Part shown: positions 21,321 to 30,770 of the stretch, in pieces | Layout: every line of letters starts with the position of its first letter | Numbering within the stretch: position 1 is the first letter of the stretch | Assembly: GCA_037178675.1 (NCBI GenBank) | Contig: JAYMGJ010000182.1 | Location: 62,001-126,000, forward strand | Length of the DNA stretch: 64,000 nt | From: Scleroderma bovista | Lineage: Eukaryota > Basidiomycota > Agaricomycetes > Boletales > Sclerodermataceae | Direction: 5' to 3' | Program-made: the position numbers and the translations under genes | Notes under the pieces: model-generated | What the model saw: the letters and a program-made list of their open reading frames with translations, nothing else | Told to the model about the DNA's origin: nothing | Database searches by the model: none

Positions 21321-21903
21321 CCTATATAGTAAGTTGGCAGGCCTGTGTTTGTAGTGGTATGCACAGCTGTAAATGAGGTGCGGAAAACATATCCCATGAA
21401 ACCATCGAATTGGAATTGTCATTGCAGAGGACTTCACCACGGGAAGATTCATTGCTGCGAAAACTACATAGATTACCAGGGTATGTTGAACATATGCAGA
21501 GTCTCAGTGTGGGGATGTTGTGGAAATGCTTTGCATTCAACAATACCCTAGCCTGACATAATATATTTAGTGGCTACATTGTCCAAAGATGTGTATTGCA
21601 TGTATCTACGATCTTCCGCGGCTGCTGGTATCATCCATGCTATCCACCCAAATGTCCCGCAACATCCACCTCGAATTGGTGTTGATCTCCAACATATCCA
21701 ACCTTTGGGAATAATGGAAGAGTAACTCACTCTTGGATCGAAGCCTTCGATCTACGTCCTTCAGCTGCAGTTCAATATGCGCTAACATTTCCTTTCTTGC
21801 TGCTGGCGGTGACTTTTCCATATTGACTAATGTGGGGATTGTGTTGTCCCTCACCTGTGCAATTTAGTGGATAAGTAATATTGTAAACAGTTTAATCTCA
21901 CAT
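21321..21903 (-). other. Unassigned stretch with one 82-codon minus-strand frame
   Basis: Minus-strand frame 21854-21606 has coding character (Lys/Arg/Leu-rich, with KEMLAHIELQLKDVDRRLRS and a helix-like pattern) but matches no family I know. It lies between the KDZ remnant and the right-hand LTR C fragment, so it was probably carried in with the KDZ insertion or belongs to that element. Confidence 0.35.
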
Positions 21904-21969
21904 TATACTCAAAACTACCGTACTCCGGCCTAGTAGATCCTTAGATCAAATCTTGACTAAGATACTCCC
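21904..21969 (+). mobile_element. LTR family C, internal fragment
   Basis: It matches positions about 44743-44800 of the complete family C LTR (AAACTACCGTACTCCGGCC, then TAGATCCTTAGATCAAATC). It has lost about 20 bp present there and stops four bases before the ATG of the Myb-like gene. TATAC occurs on both sides of the KDZ-containing insert (19736-19740 and about 21904-21908) and may be its target duplication. Confidence 0.7.
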
Positions 21970-21972
21970 AGC

Positions 21973-23474
21973 ATGCAAGTATCATGGTCAGAGGCTGACA
22001 CTGATATCCTCCTTGATCTTGTTGCTACCCACAGGGCATCGGCTGGCGATGGCCTAAATTTCAAGACTTCGTTTTGGAATACCATTGCTGCCGCACTTTG
22101 TAATCCCAGCAAAGGGGCAGTCAAGTCTTCCAAAGCATGCAAAGATAAATGGAAAAGGGTGCATGCGATATTTTGGCTAATTAATCGTATACTTCACTGA
22201 TACTTGATCTTATGTGCAGCTCAGAAAGACATATGAAGCTGTCGAGTGCCTTTGCAATAAATCGGGATTTGCGTATTCACTTGAGTTAGGGGCTAATATT
22301 GGGCCTGAAAGCGAGTCTATATGGACTGAATTTATCAAGGTATGTTTTAATAAGAAAGCGAATCCTGGACTAACAGTGATTTCAACAGCATAACAAGGAT
22401 GCAAGCCCTTTCAAAATAAAGGGCTGGCCACACTTTGAGAAGATGAAACAGTTCATGCCCTCCAATGGCAAGGGCTTACACCATTTTTCCACATTAACCA
22501 TCGGCAAGTCGTCTTCTCTTGGAGAGCCTAGTGTGGGAACACCCACCAGTGGGAGTGACAGTGGAGGGGGAAGCATTGGAACGGTGGGGGCACCGTCTAC
22601 TGCGCATGATGCTACATTTCACCCAGTGCAGGGGGCTACTGAGGGCGGGAGTGTGCATGGTGCCAATATTGGGTTCACAGGAATTGATACCAATGTGATG
22701 ATGGCCTCCACTCTGCAGCCGTTGCAGCTATCAGCCAACCAAGTCGCCCATTTTTCCTTTGCCCCCCCATCTTCTAGCACCGGTAATCCCATCATATGTT
22801 CCATTGCTCGTCCATATCCTGCATCATCTGTTGGTCCCCACTCCACGACTTCGGGTCATACCAACATGACCTTCGATTGGCATTCAGATCTCAGTGTCCC
22901 CCGCACACCAACGAGCTTCACTCCCCCGACTGCCCCATCCTCATTTAACGGTTCATCTATCAGCTCTGTCAAACCGTCTTCTAGCATTTCTGCTCGTATG
23001 GAGTGGACTGAGCAGTCTCGGAAGCGGAAAGTGGACGATGACGAGTGCTCTATTATATCCAGCACTATGTCAGCTGCACTTAGTACCTCATCAGCTCGAA
23101 AGTGACATGTAGGGAAGGCGGCATTGAGCTGTGAGCAATTGGGGGAAAAATTCGAGAAGTTGGAAAATATGTACGGCTCGATTTCTGATCAAAGTGGTCT
23201 CATCCAGGACACGGTCTCTGCCTTGGGTGCCAAGGCCATCGAGGCAAAGGTCAGTACTTCCACCACCCACCCGATCGTTCATGCAGCGAGGAAGAAGCTA
23301 GTGGAAATGGATGCGAGTGTCATTCCCCCATCCGATGTTGTCCTTCTCTTCAAACGTTTCCATGACAATCATGACTTTGTGGATGGATACTTACAACTAG
23401 CAGAGCCTGGACTGGTCGCTGCACGACAGGCATGGTTGAAGGATGGAATTGAAGCGGCGAGGCGCAGTGCTTGA
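21973..23474 (+). pseudogene. Harbinger Myb/SANT-like DNA-binding protein, one premature stop
   Basis: Exon 1 is 21973-22158, exon 2 22220-22339 and exon 3 from 22389. The introns 22159-22219 (61 nt) and 22340-22388 (49 nt) have GT-AG ends and keep frame. The N-terminal 110 residues form the Myb/SANT-like domain: a Trp near residue 5, then FWNTIAAAL, CKDKWKR, LRKTYEAVECLCNKSGFAYS, GPESESIWTEFIKHN, and GWPHFEKMKQFMPS. A long Ser/Thr/Gly/Pro-rich linker follows with a basic RKRKVDDDE patch, a likely nuclear signal. TGA at 23103 sits in frame where Arg (CGA) fits, and the same frame continues to 23474 with a helical C-terminus (LFKRFHDNHDFVDGYLQLA). Only that stop breaks the gene. The start is four bases after LTR sequence, so the native promoter is gone. 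Confidence 0.85.
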
Positions 23475-23658
23475 ACTTTCTATTGTTTTACCATAATGTT
23501 TGATCCATGTCTTTACGCTTTACATCAATATCATTTGTTGTGTTTGTAGTATTGATGAGTGCGCAAAAATGAATGAAGTCAGTCTGTACTTTGAATATGT
23601 ATTGATGAGTCCGCAAAAACAAACGACGAAGTCACAGGCTATGTACTTTGAATACAGG

Positions 23659-25122
23659 CTAAATTGAAATTGGTTCACCCCTGCGGGCGCGTTCTGCAGT
23701 ATAACTACTCCAAATATCCCCCGCAATTCTGTCCCACATTGCAGACATCCAGGTACAGTCAGCATTGGTGGGTACGCCATCGGCAAGTACGCCGACCATG
23801 CCAGCTGACTCACACGGAGGTGTAGCAGCTACATCGCGTTCAATATCCTCTAATTCGACTGGGTCCCACTTACGGATAATATTGTGGATACAACAGAGAG
23901 CGGGGGGGATGTGGGCTTGAATGTCCATCCCATACTGAGGAGGCACAACAAGGATACGGAAGCGGCGCTTGAGCACACCAATGATATGTTCAACGATGTT
24001 ATGGAGCTGGGCATGGCAGAGGTTGTAGCATTCTTGGGTGTTTGCAGGCCTAGTAGACTGTAATCATTATGCCAATGTGTTAAAAGAAAAAGAAGGTGTA
24101 CCGTGCCTGTGCGCGCCCATTCAGCCAAGTGATAGCGTTGTCCACGATACGGAACCAACAGCTGCGGGCAGTTTGGATACCCTGCATCAGCAAGGTAATA
24201 TTTTCCATTGGGTATAGTGAAATCCATTGTCCGTGCATCATGGTAGACAGATGCATCCGCCATTGAGCCCTCCCAGCCACTGAGGACATACGTGAATTGC
24301 ATGTTGAAATTGCAGCAGACGAGACAATTTTGGGAGGTAAATCCTTTGCAGTTTCATGTGGTGTCCCTTTCAGCTGCAGCTGGGGTGCACGCAATGTGCG
24401 TCCCATCGATAGCACCTATCGCATCTTGAAAAAAAGGGTAGTACTTTGGATTGTCGCGAATCGAAGAATGGACAGCTTCATCTTCATGTGGGAGTTGAAC
24501 ATATTTCGTGTAGATTCCGGGCGAAGAAAATGCAAATAGCATGTCCTTGAAGTATCTGCTCGACTTATCACTGTCAGCAATACACAAAATAATATTGGGG
24601 TACGCACTTGGAGATTGTACTGTTAGAACACTGGAAACGCTCACCAACGTGCCTGATCGACAGGCCCGTGACGCATGTGTATAGAAATATCGCTAGTTGC
24701 TCTTGAAGGGTAACATGTTTGGAATTGGTGCAGTCATGCTTCCGCAGTTCATCTAGTAGGTGTTTGAAGACGTGCTTGTGAACCACGAGTTTGGTCCGAA
24801 TCCTTTCTGGGTGGCCATTGAGAAGCTCTGAAACCCACCCCTCACCAGAGAGGATAGACGTGTGGTAGGGGATGGGCTTCGCTCTCTCAGTAGAACGTAT
24901 GAATTCTTGGAAGACTTCTAGTGAGGCAGTGGATATGGCAGTAAGTTGGGCGTGGTACTGTGCAAGGATGTGAGCCAAGACACGCAGATCATGGTCCTCC
25001 TTGATCTCCTTGATCTCATCCTCAGTATCATCTTTGACTCCTGCATACCTGTCCAGTTCCATCCCCTCCCCTAACTCCTCACCGATCTCCTGTCCTGCAT
25101 CCATGTTGAACGACCTGTCCAT
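23659..25122 (-). pseudogene. Harbinger DDE nuclease (HARBI1-like), one premature stop
   Basis: Minus-strand exons are 25122-24608, 24555-24102 and 24057-23659, with 52-nt and 44-nt GT-AG introns (24607-24556, 24101-24058) that keep frame. After an acidic N-terminus come a helix-turn-helix-like region (LAIFLYTCVTGLSIRHVGER then STIS) and the DDE_Tnp_4 core: first Asp in GAIDGTHI, second Asp in YLADAGYPNC, and Glu in IVEHIIGVLKRRFRIL. The intermediate SGWEGSMADASVY stretch is also typical. TGA at 24354-24356 interrupts the middle exon where CGA (Arg) fits; otherwise the protein would be about 455 residues, normal for the family. All three catalytic acids are present. ATG 25122 opens the longest frame. 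Confidence 0.88.
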
Positions 25123-25256
25123 AGACCCTGAAGTGAAGCCAAAGGAGAGTTAGAACTCCGCTTGGATGTGGTCGCTGAGGTCATCAGCCCTGCGGATTCT
25201 TTTCGGGGTTTTTCACACAGGTTTTCAGGTGGGATTATGTTTCCAAACTGGCTCTT
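25123..25256. other. Short unassigned junction between Harbinger and Ty3 sequence
   Basis: This is probably the upstream flank or terminal region of the Harbinger element. No repeat partner is visible inside the window. Confidence 0.35.
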
Positions 25257-25691
25257 AGGTCTACCCAACCCTCAAAGAAACTCTTTGAGAAGAACCTCGG
25301 TCTCTACCTAATCATTGCCCAAGTCGGCACCCTATCATTCACAATCCATCTCCCCGACTCTATGCATGCTGTCCACCCTGTCTTCCATGTCTCACAGCTC
25401 GAACCAGCAACATCAAACACAAAACCAAATTGGTCTCAACCTCCACCATCTCCCATCGAAGTTGACAGTGAACCTGAGTTTGAGATCACCAAGATCCTTG
25501 ACTCAAAGTTCAACTGATGTCGACGCCAATGCCCACTCCTCTATCTAGTTAGATGGGCTGGTTACGAAGGTACCGACGAAGAAACATCCTGGTTGATCGC
25601 GACTGAGCTCGGACACGCATCAGAACTTGTGGCCAACTACCATAAGGCCTATCCGACTAAGCCAGGCCCCTTAGAAAGCCTCTCACACTGA
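25257..25691 (+). pseudogene. Ty3 family A pol, C-terminal end with chromodomain
   Basis: It begins in the integrase tail (SKKLFEKNLG) and continues with the conserved HLPDSMHAVHPVFHVSQLEP block, an acidic linker, then a chromodomain LLYLVRWAGYEGTDEETSW with its aromatic residues, ending at a TGA near 25689. Chromodomains on Ty3 integrases bind histone marks and steer integration. TGA at 25515 breaks the frame just before the chromodomain, at a position where family B has an Arg-rich CRRRHC stretch, so CGA to TGA is likely. Confidence 0.9.
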
Positions 25692-25782
25692 GTTGTCTAA
25701 ATCACTGAACAAAGTCTATTGACAGTGAAGAAAACAAAGTAAAAAAAAAAGAAAACTAATTACAATTACAATTACAGTCCAA

Positions 25783-26859
25783 CTACTCGGACTCGCCCTC
25801 TCCATCCTTGTCCCCCAACTCTTCACCTTCCCCATCCATCTCGTCCGACTCTTGCTGCTCCTTGCTCTCCTCGGGCATTGCCTTGCCCTTGCCCTTCGGA
25901 TCCTTAGCATTGGCCACCCTCTTCGTCTCCCATGTGACCCCTTCCACCTTTTGACCAAGCTTCACCAGCTCTCTTGTGTTGCGGTCGATCACTGCAACAG
26001 TTTCCCTGAGTCGGCAGTCTAGGACCAGCGCAACTGGGTCTGGTTGACTTGATGGCCCAGCCACTGAGAATCCTCCCATTGCTGCCTTGATCTCCTCCAT
26101 ACTCACAGCCTCGGTGACCATTTTCTTTGTCTGCTTCCTCTTCTCGCCTCCTCTCAGTGATGTTTCCACCTCCACTGCCTTCTCACTCTGTTTTCTCTTC
26201 TCTCCGCTCGCTGACCGTTCCAATGCCAACATTGACATGTTGAAGGTACACTTTACCTTAGATTGTTGACACTGACTGCACGTCAGTGTGCGTGCTCCAT
26301 CGGCCAGCTCACACCCACTGCTGTCACCGCTCTGCCTGCATCAGTCACAAGGGGGCTTGAACCCCATGATGCCCGTGTTGGAACAAGCAGTGACTTGGTG
26401 AGGCTAACCAAATAATAAGTCATCGAAATCAAATAAAATTATTAATCGACCACGCACCTTGGGCTTGGGCCCTAGTCCCAAGCGTGCCTACATTGCCTCA
26501 CCAGCCATGAGCGACTCAGCCTTCTCTCTCACCCTCACTTCTGCCTCAGCCTTGCACCTCGCCTCGAAATTGGCTCGCACCTTTTCCTTGGTGATCTTCT
26601 TTGCCTGCTCCTCAGCCCTCCATTTCTCTTCAGTGACTCTCTTTGCCTCCTCCTTGGCCTTCTTCTTCACAGCCTCCTCTGCCAATCCCCTCACCTCCTG
26701 TTTGGCTGCCTGCTTCATCAATCGCTCCCGTCACCAACGTGACTGCTCATCAAACTTGGCGATTTGGACTTGGATTGAATTGGTCGGTTTCCCTTCCAAC
26801 TTGGGCGAGGCAGCATGCATCCAGTTGACGTTGTTGCCATTGTTGTTGTTGCCAGAAGA
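25783..26859 (-). pseudogene. Antisense accessory gene of Ty3 family A (coiled coil plus cysteine cluster)
   Basis: It is transcribed opposite to pol and ends about 90 bp from it. Exon 1 (26859-26458) starts MSSGNNNN and holds a long Lys/Glu/Ala coiled coil (AEEAVKKKAKEEAKRVTEEK and onward). A 54-nt intron (26457-26404, GTGCGT...TTAG, phase 0) leads to exon 2 with a cysteine cluster C-x2-C-x7-C followed by TCSQCQQSKVKC, resembling a Zn-cluster DNA-binding motif, then a Lys-rich region and an acidic tail ending EGESE. Stops lie at 26731 (TGA), 26488 (TAG) and 26341 (TGA, inside the first CxxC); CGA, CAG and CGA would restore sense. Family B carries a gene of the same layout (30771-32436). No function is known to me; nuclear DNA binding is inferred only from the cysteine pattern. 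Confidence 0.72.
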
Positions 26860-27015
26860 CATGATTATGAGTAAAATAGTTGTGGAGAAGAAAGGTTGTT
26901 GGGTTACCATCACCAAAGGCCAGTCTTAAATATGCCCTAACCAATTTTCAAACCCAGACAATGGTTGCACACAATCGGTGTGGAATACGCATTGCAGCCT
27001 CATGGGCTCGGCCCT

Positions 27016-27024
27016 AAGAGGGGG
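27016..27024 (+). promoter_or_regulatory. Polypurine tract of Ty3 family A
   Basis: It reads AAGAGGGGG four bases before the LTR, the plus-strand primer position. Family B has the equivalent AAAGGGGG on the minus strand at 30598-30605. Confidence 0.75.
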
Positions 27025-27028
27025 ATAC

Positions 27029-27652
27029 TGTCACGACTGTGACATCTGATCACCCTGTACCCTATTGTCTGATCACGTCCACGTGTTTGCCGTCCGTTCT
27101 ACTGTATATACTCCCTTTTCCATTTCTCTATCTGTCCTGTATCGCCACTGATCGGTGAGCATGTTGTCCATTCTGTCTCTCTGTATGATTACCTAATATG
27201 TTTCCTTTCTTGTTTCCAGTTACTATACATTCCCATCCCGTTGCATTACTAATACATTACCTATCTGTAATCTGGTTATCGCACTTACCGTACTTACTCA
27301 GCACACAGTGCGACTGCGCTCATTGTTCATCGGTAATCCCAACTACCCATACATCACCTCTTCCGTTCCACTCAGTATAAATACCTAGGTACTCAGTCTG
27401 TTGTAGTTTCAGTTTGAATATCAAATAAGATACTTCTCCTCTGTTCTCTCTTCATGCTCTCTGCCTCTGCCCTCGTACAAGTACTTGGTCGTTGACCATT
27501 TACCCTCGGACTCTCTGTCAGACCCTCGGTCAGCCTTCCTACTACTCAGGAAGCACGACTATGCTACGTAACATCTCAGTCTTACCGCTAGGCCAACCTC
27601 TGACCCCCAGACCCCTCATAGAGATCAGATTGGTGAAGAACCAGTCTTGACA
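27029..27652 (+). repeat. 3' LTR of Ty3 family A (624 bp)
   Basis: It starts TGTCACGACTGTGAC and ends CAGTCTTGACA, and is collinear with 59402-60027 (626 bp). Differences are largely C/T and G/A, concentrated where the other copy has CG. A TATAAATACC box lies at 27376. Confidence 0.93.
27376..27382 (+). promoter_or_regulatory. TATA-like box in Ty3 family A LTR
   Basis: TATAAAT is preceded by CTCAG, and the context is conserved in the LTR at 59402-60027 (box at 59751). Confidence 0.55.
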
Positions 27653-28268
27653 ACACCCAGGTCAGATTGTATATTATGGTGACACCGGTACCATGGCCAG
27701 ACTTACACTATGGTGACACCGGTACTCTGGCCCGACCATAAATTATGGTGACACCCACACCCAGGCCAGATTGTATATTACAGTGACACCGGTACCCTGG
27801 CCGGACCATATACTATGGTGACACCAGTACCCTGGCTGGACTGTATACTATGGTGACACTGGTACCCTGGCCCAACCATAAATTATGGTGACACCCACAC
27901 CCAGGCTGGATTGTATATTATGGTGACACTGGTACCCTGGCCCAACCATACACTATGGTGACACCCACACCCAGGGCAGACTGTATATTATGGTGACACT
28001 GGTACCCTGGCCTGACTGTAAACTATGGTGACACCTGCACCCAGGCCAGGCCCTATATGATGGTGACACCAGTACCCTGGCCTGACCATAAACTATGGTG
28101 ACACCCACACCCAGGCCAGACTGTATATTATGGTTAAACTACACACCCTGGCCGGACCATACACTATGGTGATACCTGCATCCTGGCCCAACCCTATATT
28201 ATGGTGACAACCCACCCCCAGTCTGGACCATATATTATGGTGACAATTTCACACACAGGCCGGGCCAT
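27653..28268 (+). repeat. Minisatellite, 34-35-bp unit, about 18 copies
   Basis: The unit is built around TATGGTGACACCGGTACCCT followed by GGCC and a short variable stretch. Odd and even units differ (GACACCGGTACCCTGG versus GACACCCACACCCAGG), which suggests a dimeric higher-order unit. It begins directly at the end of the LTR at 27652 and ends where LTR-B-like sequence begins. Confidence 0.85.
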
Positions 28269-28550
28269 ATATCTATAGAAAGGTGGTGGTCTGCACAGGG
28301 AAGGTCTAGCCTGTTAGTAGAAGAAGGGAGAAGGAGAGATCTATAGTGTAACCTCAGTATGCTGGCAAGCTACTATGTATTAGTATATACCTGTAGATAA
28401 CTACAAATCAGTATGTGTATGTGGTGGTTAGTAGATGGTACTTACCCTCAGTATGCTGGCAAGCTACTGAGGGACTATGGTAATAGACTCTACTGTATGT
28501 GCGATGTAAGCTTATGTAAGTAGGTAAACATACCACAACAGTTCTGTTTA
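28266..28550 (+). mobile_element. Fragment of Ty3 family B LTR (U3 part), inverted relative to 30286-30593
   Basis: It starts TATAGAAAGGTGGTGGTCTG and follows the reverse complement of 30577-30290 with indels, including the paired CTCAGTA...CTACTGAGG blocks. No gag or pol sequence adjoins it. It marks a second, older family B insertion. Confidence 0.8.
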
Positions 28551-29649
28551 TCTCCAACAATATCATGGCAACACCCTGTAGTCTGGCCTGACCCTGCTGG
28601 CCCATAAGATATGGCCTAACCAGGTACATGGGCTCATTCTGTTTTCTATACAGTGAGAGAGCCTCTAGCTGAGCAATGAAATATTTCCTATCCAATACAT
28701 TCTGTCATAAAACTATTATAGGAGGTATCAGACATGTAGACTGGACCAACTCCTGTTACTGTTGCAAAACTTGTCAACATTCTCACAGAAATATTATAGC
28801 TCATATTTGACCAACTACACCATGATGCTTGGTGTAGAAAGATATGCTCTAAATAACCAGTAAGGAAGGGTTTGTCAGCATCATCAGCTATTGTAACCAC
28901 AGAGGGACATGGCCAGGGACATCTAGGTGAGAATGTTGATCTAGTTAGGAAGACATATTCCACTGGCCACAGCTGGCACCTTTAGCAGCATTGGAGGACA
29001 TCTTATTAGCACCCATCTATTGCAACCACAGAAGTGCATGGTCATGAATATCTGTGGGAGAGCACAGACCTAGCATACAAGGTACATCTGTTGGGCTACT
29101 GTTGATCAGAAGTAGCAGTGTTAGAGAGCTGAGAAATGTCTGAATAATGTGGTCTCTGATCAGGAGTGCAAGAAAGAATGGCATGAGCACAGCAACCATG
29201 TATTGCAGCTAGATGAACATGGTCATTAATATCTGTGGGAGAGCATAGACCTAGCATACAAAGTACATCTGTTGGGCTACTGTTGATCAGAAGTAGCAGT
29301 GTTAGGAGCATGAATATCTTGGGGAGAGTACAGATCCAGCATGTAAGGTAAAGCAACAATTATACTGATGATCTGAGGCAGTAGCATTAGAGAGCTGACA
29401 AATGTACCAATAGTTATCATCCTTGACAAATCTGATATGAAGTCTCAGTAAGAAAGATCTGTGCAGATGTACCAGCAACTGTGACCATAGGTATATTTTA
29501 TCATAGTAACAATAAATGGACTTTTGATCATGCAAATTTGTATGAATAACGATGAGCTGGACTAACAAGGTTGAGCAAGTTGATGAAATTGATAAGAATA
29601 AACCAGGCTGTTAGCAAATGTCATTTTCTTGCATCTCTCCCAGGAGGTA
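28551..29649. other. No gene; contains a 182-bp tandem duplication
   Basis: The block at about 29049-29130 (AGCACAGACCTAGCATACAA and following) recurs at about 29231-29310 with few changes, and a third, diverged partial copy starts near 29324. Frames are short and unconvincing. Confidence 0.5.
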
Positions 29650-30593
29650 ACTTGTGGAGTTCAGTGCAGAGACTGGGAACTGTGGGATAAGTTTTGTTGG
29701 AGGTTTGAGGACGTTGGCTTCAGTGTATGTGCTGCACCCTTGCAAATACTAGTCCTCGTATTTCAGAGAACAGAGGTCCGAAGGTAATCGGAGGTATCAA
29801 ACAATGATGGAGATGGAGAGTGGAGACAGAGGAGTTCGCAAGAGGTATTCAAGCTGATATTCGAACTGAGGGACAATCCCCTCAGCATGCGGAGTACTTA
29901 TACTTTACATCGGATATGTACAGTAACCGAGAAGCGGAGAGAGCCATAGCGGAGATGTAGCTAAGAGTCTGCAGATGACAACGGATGAGTAACATACATG
30001 GAACGGAGATCAGTGATAAGGATAAGTGTAACAGATCAAAAGGTTAACGGAACACAGCTATGAGTAATCAGATCTAATCTAAAACGGGAACAAAGGAAAC
30101 AGGAACAGAAGCGGAATGGGAACATACAATAACTGGAGGCGTAAGCACAGAACTATTTACTAAAAGGAGACAGAGCATCAACTGTCGGAGCAGAGACGGA
30201 TACGTAGTGTTGGAGGTGTCCGATCACGATCGGACTTGAGTCTGCAACAGACAAGAGGTATTGTGGAGTCTGGCAGTGTCACGCATGTTGAAAGTCAACC
30301 AGCATGTGTTACTGGTACTTCAGCATGTGACCGCGCGATGCGTACATAAGCATTTCGAGCGCACTATACACAGTAGTTATTCTCATTAGTCCCTCAGTAG
30401 CTTGAATATCTACTGAGGGTAAGTAGTCCATACACACTCATTTTACACATACTAACTTGTAGTAGTCACTACAGGTATTACTCTAATTTAGTAGCTTAAA
30501 TATCTACTGAGGTCACTACAGCTCCTCCTCCTCCTTCCTTAGGCTAGACCTTCCCTGTGCAGACCACCACCTTTCTATAATGCGGCCATGACA
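29650..30593 (-). repeat. 3' LTR of Ty3 family B
   Basis: In element orientation it starts TGTCATGGCCGCA at 30593. Bases 29650-30285 match the 5' LTR at 37930-38395; bases 30286-30577 are absent from the 5' LTR; and a further block of about 155 bp near 29770-29950 is also absent there. Confidence 0.85.
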
Positions 30594-30597
30594 GTAT

Positions 30598-30605
30598 CCC
30601 CCTTT
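30598..30605 (-). promoter_or_regulatory. Polypurine tract of Ty3 family B
   Basis: It reads AAAGGGGG on the minus strand, a few bases before the 3' LTR start at 30593. It sits where family A has AAGAGGGGG. Confidence 0.7.
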
Positions 30606-30770
30606 AGGGCCTGAACCCTTGAGGGCCTTTGTGCGTGTGGACTTCACGATTTTGGCATTGTTTTGCTGAGACAAGTATTTTGATCGGAGTTCGGAATTTA
30701 CCATCGGCACGTATAAGAGTGTGATGCATGTTGCCCACATTGTTCATACACCTTGTCCTTTTACTTCAAC

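Larger units (their letters stand above)
21970..25122. mobile_element. PIF/Harbinger-type element, two convergent genes
   Basis: A Myb/SANT-like DNA-binding gene (21973-23474, +) and a HARBI1-like DDE nuclease gene (25122-23659, -) face each other with a 184-bp gap. This pairing is the hallmark of PIF/Harbinger transposons, in which the Myb-like protein helps the nuclease reach DNA. I could not find matching terminal inverted repeats or a 3-bp duplication. The left edge abuts an LTR fragment, so at least one end is probably lost. Confidence 0.85.
25257..27652 (+). mobile_element. Ty3 (chromovirus) family A, 3' half only
   Basis: It contains the end of pol with the chromodomain, an antisense accessory gene, a polypurine tract and one complete LTR. 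The LTR matches 59402-60027, where the 5' half of the same family lies. Gag, protease, RT and most of integrase are missing on this side. It is truncated on the left by DNA next to the Harbinger element. Confidence 0.88.

Noticed and set aside
27653..28268. CRISPR or protein-coding repeat
   Set aside because: Contiguous 34-35-bp units, no unique spacers, no sustained reading frame.
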